Program-made: the position numbers and the translations under genes | Shown here: positions 37,024 through 49,906 of the stretch, piece after piece | How the letters are laid out: every line of letters begins with the position of its first letter | How positions within the stretch are numbered: the first letter of the stretch is position 1 | Origin: Paragonimus skrjabini miyazakii | Lineage: Eukaryota; Platyhelminthes; Trematoda; Plagiorchiida; Troglotrematidae | NCBI GenBank assembly: GCA_014338405.1 | Contig: JTDE01000456.1 | Coordinates: 67,923 to 131,922 of the forward strand | DNA length: 64,000 nucleotides | Direction: 5' to 3' | Notes under the pieces: generated by a model | Seen by the model: the letters and a program-made list of their open reading frames with translations, nothing else | What the model was told of the DNA's origin: nothing | Database searches by the model: none

Positions 37024-40000
37024 GTAAGTTGTCTGCGTATACGTTTGTTGATTCTGTTACATAGAATAATTTAAATTTGTTCTCACAAATCCGTCATCAG
37101 GTAAAATAAAACGGTTGTTGGAAACGTTCGATTCGAGCATAACCAATAACAAGGTGATTCGGGTAAGCTGTCCACATCAGTTGGATTTTTTTTATGTCGA
37201 TGTTATTCGGTAGTGTGATAGAGATATTCGGGCCACGGACGTTTTAGCGTAAATGAACCTTGCTTGAACAATGTAGCAAAAAGTAATATAGTCAGATCAC
37301 GATCGTTTCAGGCTTTACGATGGTATTGAGTTGCATTAATTTCAGCTGGTAGTTGGATGCATCGAATGGCACTCCGAACACTAAGAATACTGTTATTAGT
37401 ATCTTTCAGAAGTTCACCTGTGGTGCTAGTTTTCAGTCTCATAAGTTACCCTTGCTTTCATCACGAGCCTTCTAATCTTCCTATGAAAATCTGTCTTGTT
37501 GTGTGCCTAATAGTAACCACGAAAGGACGAATAAAGAAGCATTTTTCATGGTTAAGAAGGGATGTTTTAAACCAGAACATTCGTATTCCGGCAAGGGCAC
37601 CAGGTTTAGAGCGTGAGGTTGGCAATATAAGCATCTAGACAACTTGTGGTAACTATTGGTGATGCCTGTTGGGAAGTTTCCACATATTTTTCAGCAATAA
37701 ATTTCCCCGTTAGGCTTGGAACGATTAGCGGTAGGACCAGACTTAAATGAATAATCAAAGAATAAGATTTTGATTTAGTTTCAGGGTGACAAAACTGTAT
37801 TACCAGTATTAACTGAATGAGCCGATTATTAGTCTAATTAAAACAAAGTGCAAAATTTGAATCCAAAGTCACTTCGTCGCTTCCAACATAAAATGTATGA
37901 AAAATGTGACCTATATCAGAGGTAAATATTGATGATGTTTAAGTGAAAATTATTAGTAATGTACATATCATAGTGATTTTTAAAGAGACTGCTAATTGAC
38001 AAAATGATAATCGTCACCCAGTGGGGTGCGGGGCGTTTGTGGTGGAGAACGCAACTCCTCCATCAAAGACACAGAAAATCAATGAGATGCATGTTTTGTC
38101 GTAATGACTTGTAGTGACCGTAATATAATATATTTTTCTCATTGAACATACTGAAGCTGAACTTAAGGTTTTGTATCATTACATAAAAGATGTAGTAAAA
38201 GCATGTGAAGACAGGTGCTTTCTCTGAACGTTGCCGAGAAAGTTCGCGTGAGCTCTCTAGTATTTACTCGTGCGTACTTAAAGGCTCCATGAATACAATT
38301 GCCTGTTTGTGTCATGAGATGTACACTGCCTGTGATGTATCAGGCTTCTTCTAATTGTGCCACCTTTGGTTCAGACAGTTTTGATTTTTTGGGGTAGTTG
38401 ACACCTATTTCTTAGTTACACGAGATTGATGTGACCTCTGTCTCACAGCATTCTGGCGCGCCATTTTTTCAAGTTCACAATAGAGGTTTCACAGACTGAA
38501 AACTCTTTTCCCAGTACTCTCTGTAGGAACCCTGGTTTATATGTGAACCGAATTAGGCTTCACGCCTATAATACATGACTAAATAATTGTATAATCTGGG
38601 TGTGCCAGTTTATGGTTCATGGAAGTGTCTTAGTTGATGCGCTCTGGGAGCAAGTAGGACTCTACTTGTTTGAGATCATAATGGCCTTGGGACAAGTATG
38701 ACGAAAAATTATGTGTCGCACCTTGTTAACAGGATGAAGTCGGAACACTGTGTGTTTAATAGCGACACTTAGTGTGTTTGTGATGTGATGAACTGATCTC
38801 AGAATTCCTACAGTGACATCTGGAGTGGAAGGTAACAGCGTAAAATGCCGGACGGTTGTTCGCTTGAGACCTACAAGGTGATGTTGCCAGGGAAGCGGCA
38901 CAATCTAAAATGCTGACAAAACGATGAAGTAGCCCGTTCTGTATTGACTGAACAGCAGATTTTAAAGAATTATATAATGACGAATTTCGCTGTATCTCCA
39001 GGGGGAGAATCTGAACACGTTAGGGTCAGAACTAAAGTGCACGTATAGAATCGGGTGACGTTCTGTCCAAGATTTTACGTTCCTAAAGAAACCCAACAGA
39101 ATAAAACAGAAATGGCTTCCCCAGGAGAGCATGTTTTCTTGAGGAATCTCTCTGACTGAAACCACTGTTGACGGCTCGCGTGGCGAGAAATGAAATACAG
39201 CATTCCAATCATATTGATTATGTGATAAGTCGGACACGTATTTAACAGTATAGTGAACAATCAATTAGAATGTGCTCATATATACAGTCACCCAGTTGGT
39301 TTGGTCACAGAACCATCCCTTCAAGCGTAAGCTGTCAAAGGCATGTACAACGATTGGAAGCTTCATCAGTCTCATAAGCAAAGTCAATAGACTATTTTCA
39401 GGTGCACTATCATACACCTGCGTTTATATGACGGTTTCCGTCATCGTTAAATTTGCTAGTAAGGTTTTTACTTCTTAGAGGGCTGGTCTATTATATATAT
39501 GCGTCGTTAGACATACAGCACGGCAGTGATTCATTTGTGCATGCTCGTCAGGGGTGAACGCGTGATAAGCGATGCATGCACCTTAACGTTTTGACATCAG
39601 TTGCCGAACTTGCGTGCAATTCCTAAGATCAATAAAATATAAGACACCACAGGTGAAGATTAATATTTACTTGTTAGCTGAAAGCATAATTTTAGCCGCT
39701 TTCAATTAAACTTGTAATTTCAGTCTGATACGACACGAGACTGTGTTAACCTTCGGCTGACGTTGTGTACCTTGTCAGAGAAAACTGGAAAATTTCAGCT
39801 AATAACGGTCATTTTTTCAAGTCATTTTTGAAGACGCTTAACCCTTATTCCATACAGTCGTTACACATAATTCGGATTAACCTACTGGACGTTTGATATA
39901 GCTCAAGGCAATGAAAGCAGAATAGTCTGTGCATGTGTCGGGGGAATTGATTTGATCGCTTACAAAAAGCACTTCCTTGTAAAGTGTTTTACGTCAAATC

Positions 40001-40729
40001 AAACCTAAGGTCTAAAGAAGATCTATAAGTCAAGTCAATATAAAGCTGTTTCTATCTGAACCTCCTTCCGAAACCTTAGTTAAAAGTGTGGAAGACAGGC
40101 GTCTTTAAAAGTTCCACAATGAAAACATCTAAGAATACAGTTTGCGTTCGGTTACTGTCAATGGTGATGCTGTAGTGAACTCTTTTACAAAACCGCCAGT
40201 AATACCTAGGTTTAATCATAAATTTGACGTACAGATTTTGTACATACAATTAGTAAGGGTCAGACGTTTACTGTTCCACTAATCATATTTACTAAAACTG
40301 TAACCAGATGTTGATGGCGGATTATCCGTCTTCAGGGCACTCGAGTGTTACCACTAGTGTGTGAGTAGATACAACGTTTCGTGATGACTTGTAAGTGCTC
40401 ACCTCCGGAATAATCATTGAAACGATATATTCATGTTAGTTATATGCGAACGGCCGAAACAAATGTATATCACTCGGTTAAATCGCGAGCATTATGTTCA
40501 AGCTATCTTGTTCAACAATGAAGAATGTGGATCAGCTCTCGGGAGGTGTCTTTCAGCTTTTTCTGCAAGCTCTGTGTGAATGAATCCAATAAATCTTGAA
40601 AACTGATTTAGAAAATCCTGCGGCGAAGTGAGTTTGGTGTAACTCTATTTCATTTTTCTCCCGGCAAATAACGAGTACAGTTTATCATAGAAATACCTTA
40701 ATCTTATCACGGATTCTTCATTTTGGTAG
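37024..40729 (+). other. Intron 11 (3.7 kb)
   Basis: 38570-39290 is GC-richer than its flanks and carries minus-strand open frames (38662-38901 and 38962-39264) that match nothing I know; possibly an old retroelement. The remainder shows nothing. Confidence 0.5.
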
Positions 40730-41011
40730 CTTTCAAGTATCCCACTGTTTCCAAATCTACTTACAACTCAACCATGGTCAAACTTGAGTGGGACTGGTGG
40801 TGGTTCAAGATTATATGTGCCATCGGGGTATCGTTCGACAGGAGCTGGTGCAATATCACCACATTTGGCCGGCAGTGCTTTTCAATTGATTGGCAACTCA
40901 GCTTCGGCCATCGCGAACTTTGCAAGCGGAAGAGCGTCCGTACCAGGGCAGTCTATGGCCAGTCCGGATGTCGTGATGCTTACAAGGATGTTGCAAGAAA
41001 AAGAAAATTCC
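40730..41011 (+). CDS. ERC: ERC/Bruchpilot-like exon 12 (94 aa Gly/Ser/Ala-rich linker)
   Basis: Acceptor TTTTGGTAG, donor TCC|GTGAGT, phase 0 at both ends. Unlike all other exons it is not coiled coil. It holds WSNLSGTGGGSRLYVPSG, then alanine/serine-rich sequence (NSASAIANFASGRASVPG), and only the last residues (VVMLTRMLQEKENS) return to helix. It is probably a flexible hinge separating the ERC-homologous core from the extended tail. The 201-aa open frame across 40723-41328 in another phase runs into the intron and lacks any such pattern, so it is treated as a shadow. I know no domain for this segment. Confidence 0.75.
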
Positions 41012-41962
41012 GTGAGTTGGAAAATTATTTGTATGTATTTATTTTAGAACACTGTAACATATGCCGCCCTTCATTATGGACGTTGGTCAGTGACAGTAAG
41101 TGTAAAGTGTCTGCTAGCCTACAAGGACTTCTCCCGCGTAGACAATTTCCCTACAGCAAACATTTGAGTGGATACGATATCAGTTCTTGCGGAAGAGTAC
41201 ATTATGGAATAGTCGCCTTTCGGCATACACAGCGATACGCTTTGAATGTGCAATCTTTCCAAGATAATCACTGCTATAACATTTTCTCTCCGTTTGCCAG
41301 TTGTATCACATCGAAGGGATCTTTGTAAAACCATGTGCATTACGTACGAACCATACAGTAATACTCAGCTCAGGGCTGTATGTCTGACGGTGATCCGCAT
41401 ACAGTAGACACTTCAACATGCTCGCACTTAAAACGTTCTTGGTCCGAGTAAAAACGAAAATATCTGTCATCGCTGAGATCACTTAAACTGAGCAAAGAAA
41501 GGACCGAATCTATACCGTCCAAATATATGCCATTCATTTGAGATTACGCTGCAGGTCACACCAACAGTTACACTCCACAAATTTTATAACTGATTTGGGG
41601 AACGGTAGGTCAGAATGAACCACAAAACTTTGTCTTGCCCCGAGCAAAAATCATACAAATACTGTATTGCCTGGGAAGACATAAAATCTTGTTGAACTCT
41701 GCTATTCGGAATAGTAAAACCAGACCTTGTTTGTCCGTATCTTTTACACTAGCCTTCCGCGACCGCAGATACGTGAGTTGTTCATATGATAAACTGGGTC
41801 GAGGTAAATTCGTGAAAGCATTCCAAATCACAACGTTTGCACAAGGTCAACGGCAACTATTTGATTGATCTTAGAAAGTACTTATTTGTTAACCAAACTG
41901 CTCAACTGTAGTAAACAGACGACATGAATCACAATAACTCATTTCATCTATATTCATATTAG

Positions 41963-42091
41963 CTACAACAAAATCTGCAAGAGCTTACACACTTGCGATT
42001 CCAAAACTCGGAACAGGAAATTCGTCTCAAAGCTATGCAACGAGAATTGGATTCTAAAACTACTCGACTGAGTATCTTGGAAGCCACACAG
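41963..42091 (+). CDS. ERC: ERC/Bruchpilot-like exon 13 (43 aa module)
   Basis: Acceptor CATATTAG, donor ACACAG|GTAACT, phase 0 at both ends, 129 nt. Reads LQQNLQELTHLRFQNSEQ, then LKAMQRELDSKTTRLSILE. Aligned without gaps to exon 10 it shares Leu11, Leu22, Gln26, Glu28, Leu29, Leu36, Leu39 and Glu40. Continuous amphipathic helix without Gly or Pro. The minus-strand frame at 41959-42144 is a shadow. Confidence 0.88.
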
Positions 42092-42849
42092 GTAACTTTG
42101 AGACGTTCAGCTGATTTTTGCAAATATTTTTGGATTTTTTTCATTTATAGACAGTAAATATGATTTCCGGCTGCTACGTAGCCTTTATAAAATGAATGAC
42201 TGTGTGAAATGGAATGTATTCTATCAGATATTGTTCACTTATACATCATTTTGCTCATTAGTAACCTGTAACCAGTGTGAATTAGAAAAATTATCGACTT
42301 TATAAAATCTCCCTGATATATAGGGCATTATATCCTTCCGTTCCTGCTCACCTATAGTTCGAGAGTGTTAAAACTATGGGATCATTGTACTAAAATGGTC
42401 TGTTGATTGTTCTCCTGCCAACAAATGCTGTATTTTCAATCGTATGTAAGACAAGTTATTTAAGAACTAACGTCACTCCTGTGGAACAACAAATTACTCC
42501 AGCTAACAGTTTCTAGTCATCTGTTGCATAAAACATTTCTATCATATATTCAAGGCAAATACAAACCGCGTGTGATTGTATCCTTGAAAGTCTGTAAATA
42601 AAACACTGTTTTGTTATAGTTGCTGATTGGGCCACCATTTTCACGATGGTCGGTTTGAGCTTAGTTATCTTTACTCGCTTCCAGGTTAGAGCATTCTGGT
42701 ATCTTCTGGCCCTTACGTGAGTTTTCTAGTTAAATACTGTTGAAAAAAATAAGGCATAATACATGAATAGTGAACATAAACGTGGTTAGTACTTCCGAAC
42801 CGTAAACAAAACGGATATGAGAAAACACTGTGAGTTGTGCTGATGCTCA

Positions 42850-43510
42850 CTATTAAGTAATTCCGTGCAGAACGAATACGTTGGAGGTGCTTAGAAAGGG
42901 TCTTCAATCAGTACGATATCAGAGTGGCATTTAAGGCCACCAACACGTTAGGGGATAAGTTAGTCCACTTAGAGGGCAAACGAACAGTTTTGGAGCAATC
43001 AGACTGTGTTTACCGAATTAAATGTAAGGACTGTCAAGTTTCGTACATTGGACAAGCCCCTGGCAGCTGGAAGTACACACTAAAGAACATGTTAGGTGTA
43101 GTAAGAAGCCTCCTACCGACGCTCAACAACTCCGGAAATTAGAACATGATTCAGCTATTGCTGTACACATGATCCACAACCAACACCAAGTTGACTTCGA
43201 CCATCCGTGTTAAAAGGTGTGCTAAAATGTGGTTACCACAAAGAACGTCTACTAACAGAAGCCTTGCTGATCGCTAGAACACCGCAAGCGGTGGGTCGAT
43301 CAGATGGCATGAAATTGTGAGTCGTTTGGCCTGATTTACTGGGTGGACAACAGTGACACCGCGCAGGAAAGGTGTATGGCATCCCCGTCACCCACCCCAT
43401 CCCAAACAGCTTACTCGCATGTAGATTAAACACATACAAGCAAATACGATCACACACACACACAATATCCACTTACTGCTCCCCTATTACTCATTGTAAC
43501 CACCTATCCT
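42850..43510 (+). mobile_element. Penelope-like element fragment of another family, frameshifted
   Basis: A first frame reads FNQYDIRVAFKATNTLGDKL and then CVYRIKCKDCQVSYIGQA, the linker and first half of a GIY-YIG domain with an extra Cys pair. The frame shifts near 43080 and resumes as KEHVRCSKKPPTDAQQLRKL, then HDSAIAVHMIHNQHQVDFDH. After a stop it resumes again as VLKCGYHKERLLTEALLIAR. It is therefore a broken gene, distinct in sequence from the families at 22-24 kb and 51-52 kb. A short CA repeat and a GC-richer tail follow. Located in the intron between exons 13 and 14. Confidence 0.75.
43451..43464. repeat. (CA)7 microsatellite
   Basis: Seven uninterrupted CA units in the tail of the PLE fragment. 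Confidence 0.9.
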
Positions 43511-44308
43511 TGTTCGCGCCTGGGATCGTCACGTGATCTCAAGTGAATCGTGAGCCCGTCTTATTGGAATCTTATGAACACGCCGCATATTAAACACACG
43601 AACACGTGACAGCTGATGATTACCTCTTTTGAAGCTTGTACAATGTGAAGTTTTTGATTTAAATCGCTTGATAAGGGCTTTCCGAGAGGGTCGAGATGTT
43701 GCAAAACAGATAACTCTTTTGGTATTGACTCGTGGCTTAACGAAGGAATTATTCAATAATGGAAATAAGCATTCGATTACCTTACCTTGTCTCCAAGTGA
43801 TCACACAATTTGAGCATTACTCATAAACGAACGAGTCTGAGCATTTGCAAATAATATTTTGCTTGTGTTTAACATGAGGTAACTGTCGCAAAGGGCAGCA
43901 CGGTCGCATTATGAAAGCCTAACCGAAGTTTAACCTACAGCTGTGACATGGAAACTGACAGCATACGATCATAAGTGAAAATGAGAATCGACTTCAGTGT
44001 TTCTTCTCGAAAGGGACTGATTAGAACGTTTGTGGGAACGCTAGAACTAATCAATTTTGAGTAAACCACAGCCTGTACTGCAACTGTGACAAAATAACAT
44101 TTTGTCAAGAATTTCCTGCTTGAAAAATTAAACATCTTTACGAAAAATGTGATTCAAATTTGAACATGAAGCTAAGAACATCAGAGGAACAAGTCAAACG
44201 CTTTCTGCCATCTGTAGCATCTGAACCAAGAGAAACTTTAATGACCCGGGTTCCATTTTCTCTTTCTCATTTCATCTGCACTTTTTATAATTACATATCT
44301 ATTCACAG

Positions 44309-44491
44309 TTCCCAGCTGCTTCAGGCAGGTACGATCCTGGTACCCGTTCTCCGACCGGCATGTCAAGTGAGCTGGCGCAGTTGCGGAAAGCACACCATGA
44401 ACTCACTATGAAAGTTTCCCAGTTGCAGTTGGATTTAGAAGATCGAGAACGCCAATTACGGGCAGTTGATCGCTACCATCCATCAGCTGGG
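44309..44491 (+). CDS. ERC: ERC/Bruchpilot-like exon 14 (61 aa; linker plus module)
   Basis: Acceptor CTATTCACAG, donor GGG|GTAAGT, phase 0 at both ends. The first part (FPAASGRYDPGTRSPTG) is a Pro/Gly-rich linker. The rest (MSSELAQLRKAHHELTMK, then LQLDLEDRERQLRAVD) aligns to the 43-residue module, with LEDRERQL nearly identical to LSDREGQL of exon 10. It ends in a non-helical YHPSAG. This looks like a module exon with an N-terminal extension. Confidence 0.87.
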
Positions 44492-44883
44492 GTAAGTAGG
44501 GTGTATCTCCCCCATCCGATGTTGTGACAGCTTGACGTTACACTAAGTTAATCCGAAAGGAAAGTCTAATTTTTCCAGGCTCCTCTGGTGGAATGAACAC
44601 AGACATTAGATCTTCCACTGAGTACTTATGATCGTCATTAAAACAAACTGCTGTAAATTTCAATCTAATGTAATGCTTAAGGTGTCAAAATTGGGTTTAC
44701 TAAGATTTAACTTGAATTCGTTTTATGCCCATTTCGTGCACACAAATAAACTGTACAATTTCACCTGCTCTTCAGCTGAGCTTCAGTGAGACACGCGGAT
44801 CAAACTAGCATAGTTTATTTTGACATGAGCCGTGACACAAAGAAAATAGGTGTACAATCGAAATCTGTTACTTTTAATGTCAG

Positions 44884-44970
44884 TTTGAACAGCGTTTGGA
44901 TGAAGAAGGCGAGAATGTGGAAAATTTCAGAATTGACCAACTAGTCAGACCAACAGCTTTCAAGGAGTAT
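44884..44970 (+). CDS. Candidate alternative exon (29 aa, or longer)
   Basis: Only 392 nt after exon 14 an acceptor (TTTTTAATGTCAG) opens a frame in phase 0: FEQRLDEEGENVENFRID, then QLVRPTAFKEY before a possible donor TAT|GTAAAT. The frame stays open to a TAG at 45193-45195, adding about 74 residues (Gln/Glu/Ser/Thr-rich, not coiled coil). It could therefore be a cassette exon, an alternative terminal exon or chance. Acceptor, phase and composition fit the surrounding gene; the donor is weak and I recognise no family match. Confidence 0.4.
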
Positions 44971-45195
44971 GTAAATGAACAAAATGAAATTTTCTATAGT
45001 ACTCCAACCATGCAGTTTGGCATAAGTCAACAAGAGCTGACCTCTGAATCTGACACAATGATAAACAGTTTAACTCAACTCGGTTTTTACAGAACTCCCA
45101 ACCCTTCGCACTGGTCACTAGCCAGAATATGTAGCACAGTCTCTTGGGTTTCAGAGTGCGTAGATATTAGTCTAGTCTTGAACAAGAATACATAG

Positions 45196-48100
45196 TAAAA
45201 TAAGGATCATCCTACGATAACAGTAACCGGTTAATCATTCATTACTTGATAGTATCGTCAAGCGACAGCAACATCTTATCTAGACTGCGCTACTGCAACG
45301 CCCACTTGCGCACGGTGCGGACTGTGTACAAATGACTTTACATCGTGATCAAACTCCATCATCCATGTCAGGGGCCATCACAAAGCTTTGGGTCTACAGC
45401 GCTATTTACGGGGAACTTACCGCATTTAAAATCTGTACATGTTATGGAACCGGAAAACTGCAGTCCTCACTAGGGTCTGCGGAATAAAAGGTTATCGGTG
45501 ACCTCACACAAGTCCCCAAACTTACATGTAATACCGCTCCTGGTCTTGAAAAGCTGTACTGCTGAATTAGGAAAACCGCAAATAATTTTTACACATTATC
45601 TGTTTATCAGTCGCCTACTGGATTCCTAGAAAAAGTTCACAAATGTTCCTAGCCTTGAAGATTGATGCAGAGAAAAACCGGAAAATTGCCGACGACTAGT
45701 TTTTGTTTTCAATGCACCTCAAAATAGTGGGAACCTTATTGGATGTCTCCCACCTGGCTAAATTGACAGACCTCAAAAACACTACAGAGGTGCAGCATAT
45801 TTTCTGTAAAATGTGTTCGCCTACCACTAACCACCTAGTTACTTGTGTCCTTTACATTAAAGACTGTCTACTTATGCGATCTTTTTTAGTCTTCCAAGAA
45901 TTTCGATAATTTTGCTCAATCTATCTTGCGAAGAAAAATCTATATCTATGCCATCTAGGAGTATTTGATCAGGTGACTCAGCCGTAAGCCCAGAGTTAAT
46001 AGACAGGAAACAGACCAGTTCCAAGCTAACAACGATGTCCCACAGAGACTCATTCTCGGTATCCAGATGTTCATTGCAGTGACTTTTCGCTGGCGGATCA
46101 CCGATGATGGCACACGTCGACACCACTAAAATTCAGTGATTGATCGCATGTCCAGAAGACTTAGAAAATCTATGAAGAAAGCAACTATTTTAACTCATGT
46201 TCAGTGAGAACAAATATGCACTTGAAATCACTACTTTTGAAATTCATGTTGGTTACTTAGTAAAATTGTGCTACCGTATCCGTGTGCTACCAAGACCTAG
46301 ATTCCAAATACCTTAGGTAGGCATACAACTTGTGCAGCCGCGACTAAAAACACAGAAAACGTTAAAATTTTTGTTGGAATCCATCACGTTGAAGCTTTTC
46401 TCTCAGTTTAAGCTTCACAATCAGTTCACACCTGAAGTCAAGCATACAGTGCCTTCATCGTTGTCATACAAGTGATTTGGCATTAAGTTTGGCCAAATAA
46501 ATTAATTTGCTTATCAGGGTATTACTAGTACCTTGGATAAAGCCCAGATATCATTCATAAAAGTACCCAGACATACGGCGGTCCCCATCAAAACTCCTAA
46601 ATGGCAAGAATGAACTCCCAGTAGGGTCATTCCTTAATGTTACAAGTGATCTTGAGAAACAGTTAATTATTTAAGTGGTACTTCGCAGTGTGAATTTGCT
46701 AATGCTGTATCACACCACCCAACATTGGGATCACATGTGAGTGAGTTCGAGGTTTCCAAATGTGACTCAGTTGAAATCAAAAGCCCGCAATAAGTTTCCT
46801 GGTCGCCATTCTAAGCCATTTCCACTGATTATTAAGAGTGCAAATCTGCCAAAATTTTGATTAAGTATGTTTCAACTTTCCGTTGGCTGCACAGCAGCGT
46901 GATACTAACTGCCGTTCTATTCTCTCTGATGCACGGTTTGTTCATACTTGTTAACCATTCAATACAGTTTTCTCTGTATCAAACAGGAAGGAAAAAAATA
47001 CGATCATGGGTTTCTAGATCACCTGTATGAAAAAGTGAATCCAGTTTTTGATTCACAGCCCTATTGCAATAATCTCGTTTGATAGAAGACAAAACTTAAT
47101 TAATTAAAACGTTTTGAATAACTGTCAAAAACCAAGTCAGCTTTTTATGAAAGTTTGGGTGAACACACAAACAGCAGTTATTCTCTGCATAGAGTACTGG
47201 GGATGATAAAACATATAGACCTTGGAAAAACTATCGGTTCACTTTCCCAACGCCGAATTCCCTGTTACTGTCGATTGTTCCATACCCTAGTGGCATTCAC
47301 CTTAGGGACGCTTAACATATTTGGTTTGGGATTGTGTCAAACAAATCACATCAATTCGATGTATTGGAAACAGATGAGGATCACATCTCACGATTCGCAT
47401 TTCTGACTTGTACCAGCTCGACCACGAATATCTGATTTTCAACAAATTTTTGGCTAGAAAACAGACTGTCTGGAAGGAATGATGCAAATCGAAAAGAGAA
47501 CCGGTAATTCGTTATGAGCGTGCTGGGGGGAAACCGTGACAGGATAATCAAGCCGTACATTTGCATCTATCTATGATCCCCCTATTTACCAAAACTCATT
47601 ACCGGGAGCAAAAAAGCTATATTTGGCCGTCAATCCGAACGCAAAGTATGGGGGCTTAGCATCCCCAACGATGGATTTTAAGGTTACTTTGAGTTTTAGT
47701 TAATCCATAAAACACTCAGTCAATTACTCAGAAGTCAAAGTAATGACAATTTTTAGACACTGTGTAACGTTAATGGGATAACTGTTTTCTGAACACAGCT
47801 GATAATTAGCTTTATGAGCAGGATACAAAAACAAATTATGATAATCTGTCACCATAGTAGTTAGCATATTGTGGCATTGGTTATCAACCTGAAGTTGGCG
47901 TGTTATAATTTCTACAGCTGCTTTTATTGTATATATTCGCAGGCAACAGTTGGTAGTTGGCTATAATTTACCAGATGCACATGACATTAACTGTTACAGT
48001 TACAAGTCATTAAGTCCAAAGCAGAACCACGTTATTGCCCTTAATTTTCAGTAAGTACTTACTACCAAACAGATTGATAATTTGCACGAAATTCGTCACG

Positions 48101-48225
48101 TGGCTTTGCGAATCTGTGACTCACCTTCTGAGATACTGAATGACGTAAAGTCAATGAGTAAATACCACATTACTGAGAAACAAAACAACATGTCAGAGTT
48201 CTGGTTTATTCTTCTTTTCTTACAG
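45196..48225 (+). other. Intron 14, distal part
   Basis: A GC-richer block at about 45270-45480 may be repeat-derived but is unassigned. No exon or RNA gene recognised in the rest. Confidence 0.5.
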
Positions 48226-48306
48226 TCTCGTTCTGGTACTGATTTCTCAGAAATGGCTACACTGAGACGCGAACTAGTTACTGTCAAGGCTGAGAAGGAA
48301 ACAGAG
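48226..48306 (+). CDS. ERC: ERC/Bruchpilot-like exon 15 (27 aa)
   Basis: Strong acceptor CTTTTCTTACAG, donor ACAGAG|GTTAGT, phase 0 at both ends, 81 nt. Reads SRSGTDFSEMATLRRELVTV, then KAEKETE. It is the shortest exon. MATLRREL and the charged end resemble the last helical stretch of vertebrate ERC (VAALKREKDRL, from memory), but the match is too short to insist on. Confidence 0.75.
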
Positions 48307-49906
48307 GTTAGTGTCAGCAGAACTAATGAAGTTGATTTTAACATAAATTATTTATAAGAAATTGTAAAGGTAACTAAATCGCGTGATAGCCAAACTTTTG
48401 TCAAGAATATTTATCATTCAGTTTAACTGAAAAATAAAATGACAGGTTGTCAACGCGTAGACCTATCTTATTGAACAATCATTTAGAAAATGCTGTGCTA
48501 AGTTTGAAGTTAGGGCCACTTTTTTCGGAGTTTGAATGGCATTGTAATTACATTTAACTAATGACAGTTGTAATCAATGTGAACTAAGAATGATTGACAG
48601 GTTGACTTGCTTGTGCGATCTTAGCTATCTAAGAATTTTGAATAGGATACAACCCATCGTAAAGCTAACAATATTTTTCTAACAAGGGAACTGTAGATCA
48701 TTGCCTCCGCTAAGAATTAGACTTTTTAAATATCTGTTTATTGTTTGAGCTACAACCCTCGAATTTTTCCAGTTATATTCAGCTGTATTAATCATATCAC
48801 TTCAACAACACTTGATGCGCAAGAGACCAGCTCAAACATGTCACATTCACCGGGGTTTTACATTTATCAGTCTACATACCAGCCATGAGCCCGGTAAACA
48901 TTAGCATTACCCGTGTACCCATTAGAATGTTTAGAAAATGTACTGTATTTGATGAATTCAAATAAATCTGAGAAAGCTTCCAAGTCAGACGTGAGATCAT
49001 CAGTTTACAATGTTATGATGGAAGTCACGTGATTCGAATAATACGAGTCAAAAATAAACAGCAAAAATTAGACTTGTTTAATCAACCATAGTAACAGTAA
49101 CGTTGTCAACTCGAAGTCAGTCACTGTTTTATGGTACATTTTCAGTTGTATGTTTTGAGTCCTCCAATTTAATCCCATAAGTACGTCATTGTGTTTGATA
49201 TGAAAATGACAACATTAGAACGCTGCGTTTCCGAACTAATAAAAATAATGCCTAGAACTGTTATTGAAATTCTCACCATTTTATCATCGGCTAATTTTTA
49301 TGGCGCTCGATTAATACATATAGTGTAACGCTGATGAAAGGTTGAAGGTGATGTAACAAAACTAGAGTTGGAAGAAGTGCCACCATTTTTGCTATTTAAA
49401 TCCTACGCATATCCGGTTCAACAGGCTCATTTCCGTCCAAAATCCCATGTGTTCAATATTATGATACCCGTAACAACTAGAAGTTGGGATTAAACTTACC
49501 TGCTTATGATCCAAAGATCTGTTGACGTATGGTTCACCCTATCCTAAACAGACTATTGACTAGGACCCTGTGGTTAAAGCTAAAACCAAATGCACAATCA
49601 GGAACCCTTGTAAAACAAGGAGAATTCGAACACTGTGATTTAGAACCATGAAAGTTGTATGGAGCCTTATCGAACTACCTTCGAGTGACTGAAAATTCAT
49701 GAAGGAAAGGACCCCAAAGAGCAGACAAACCAACAGGGAATTCAAAATGTGCGCATGTTAATGACAAAATCATCATGAAATCTATAGAATGAACCTCAAA
49801 TACGAGTGAAATGTCTCAATTAACCGACAGTTGTGCGACGGTGCAAGTGATTGTGAGGGACGAATGGCAACAAAAACACCTAATGTGGACATTCAAGTCA
49901 GTGTAG

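Larger units (their letters stand above)
41012..44308 (+). other. Introns 12 and 13 around exon 13
   Basis: Intron 12 (41012-41962) shows nothing. Intron 13 (42092-44308) holds the frameshifted PLE fragment and its CA repeat; 43520-44300 shows nothing. Confidence 0.55.

Noticed and set aside
40723..41328. 201-codon open frame
   Set aside because: Different phase from exon 12, runs through its donor into the intron, and shows no pattern; a shadow.
43600..43650. CTGATGA followed by TTGAAGCTTGTAC downstream of the frameshifted PLE, in the place where a hammerhead would be expected
   Set aside because: Neither stem I nor stem II forms and the GAAA is GAAG.
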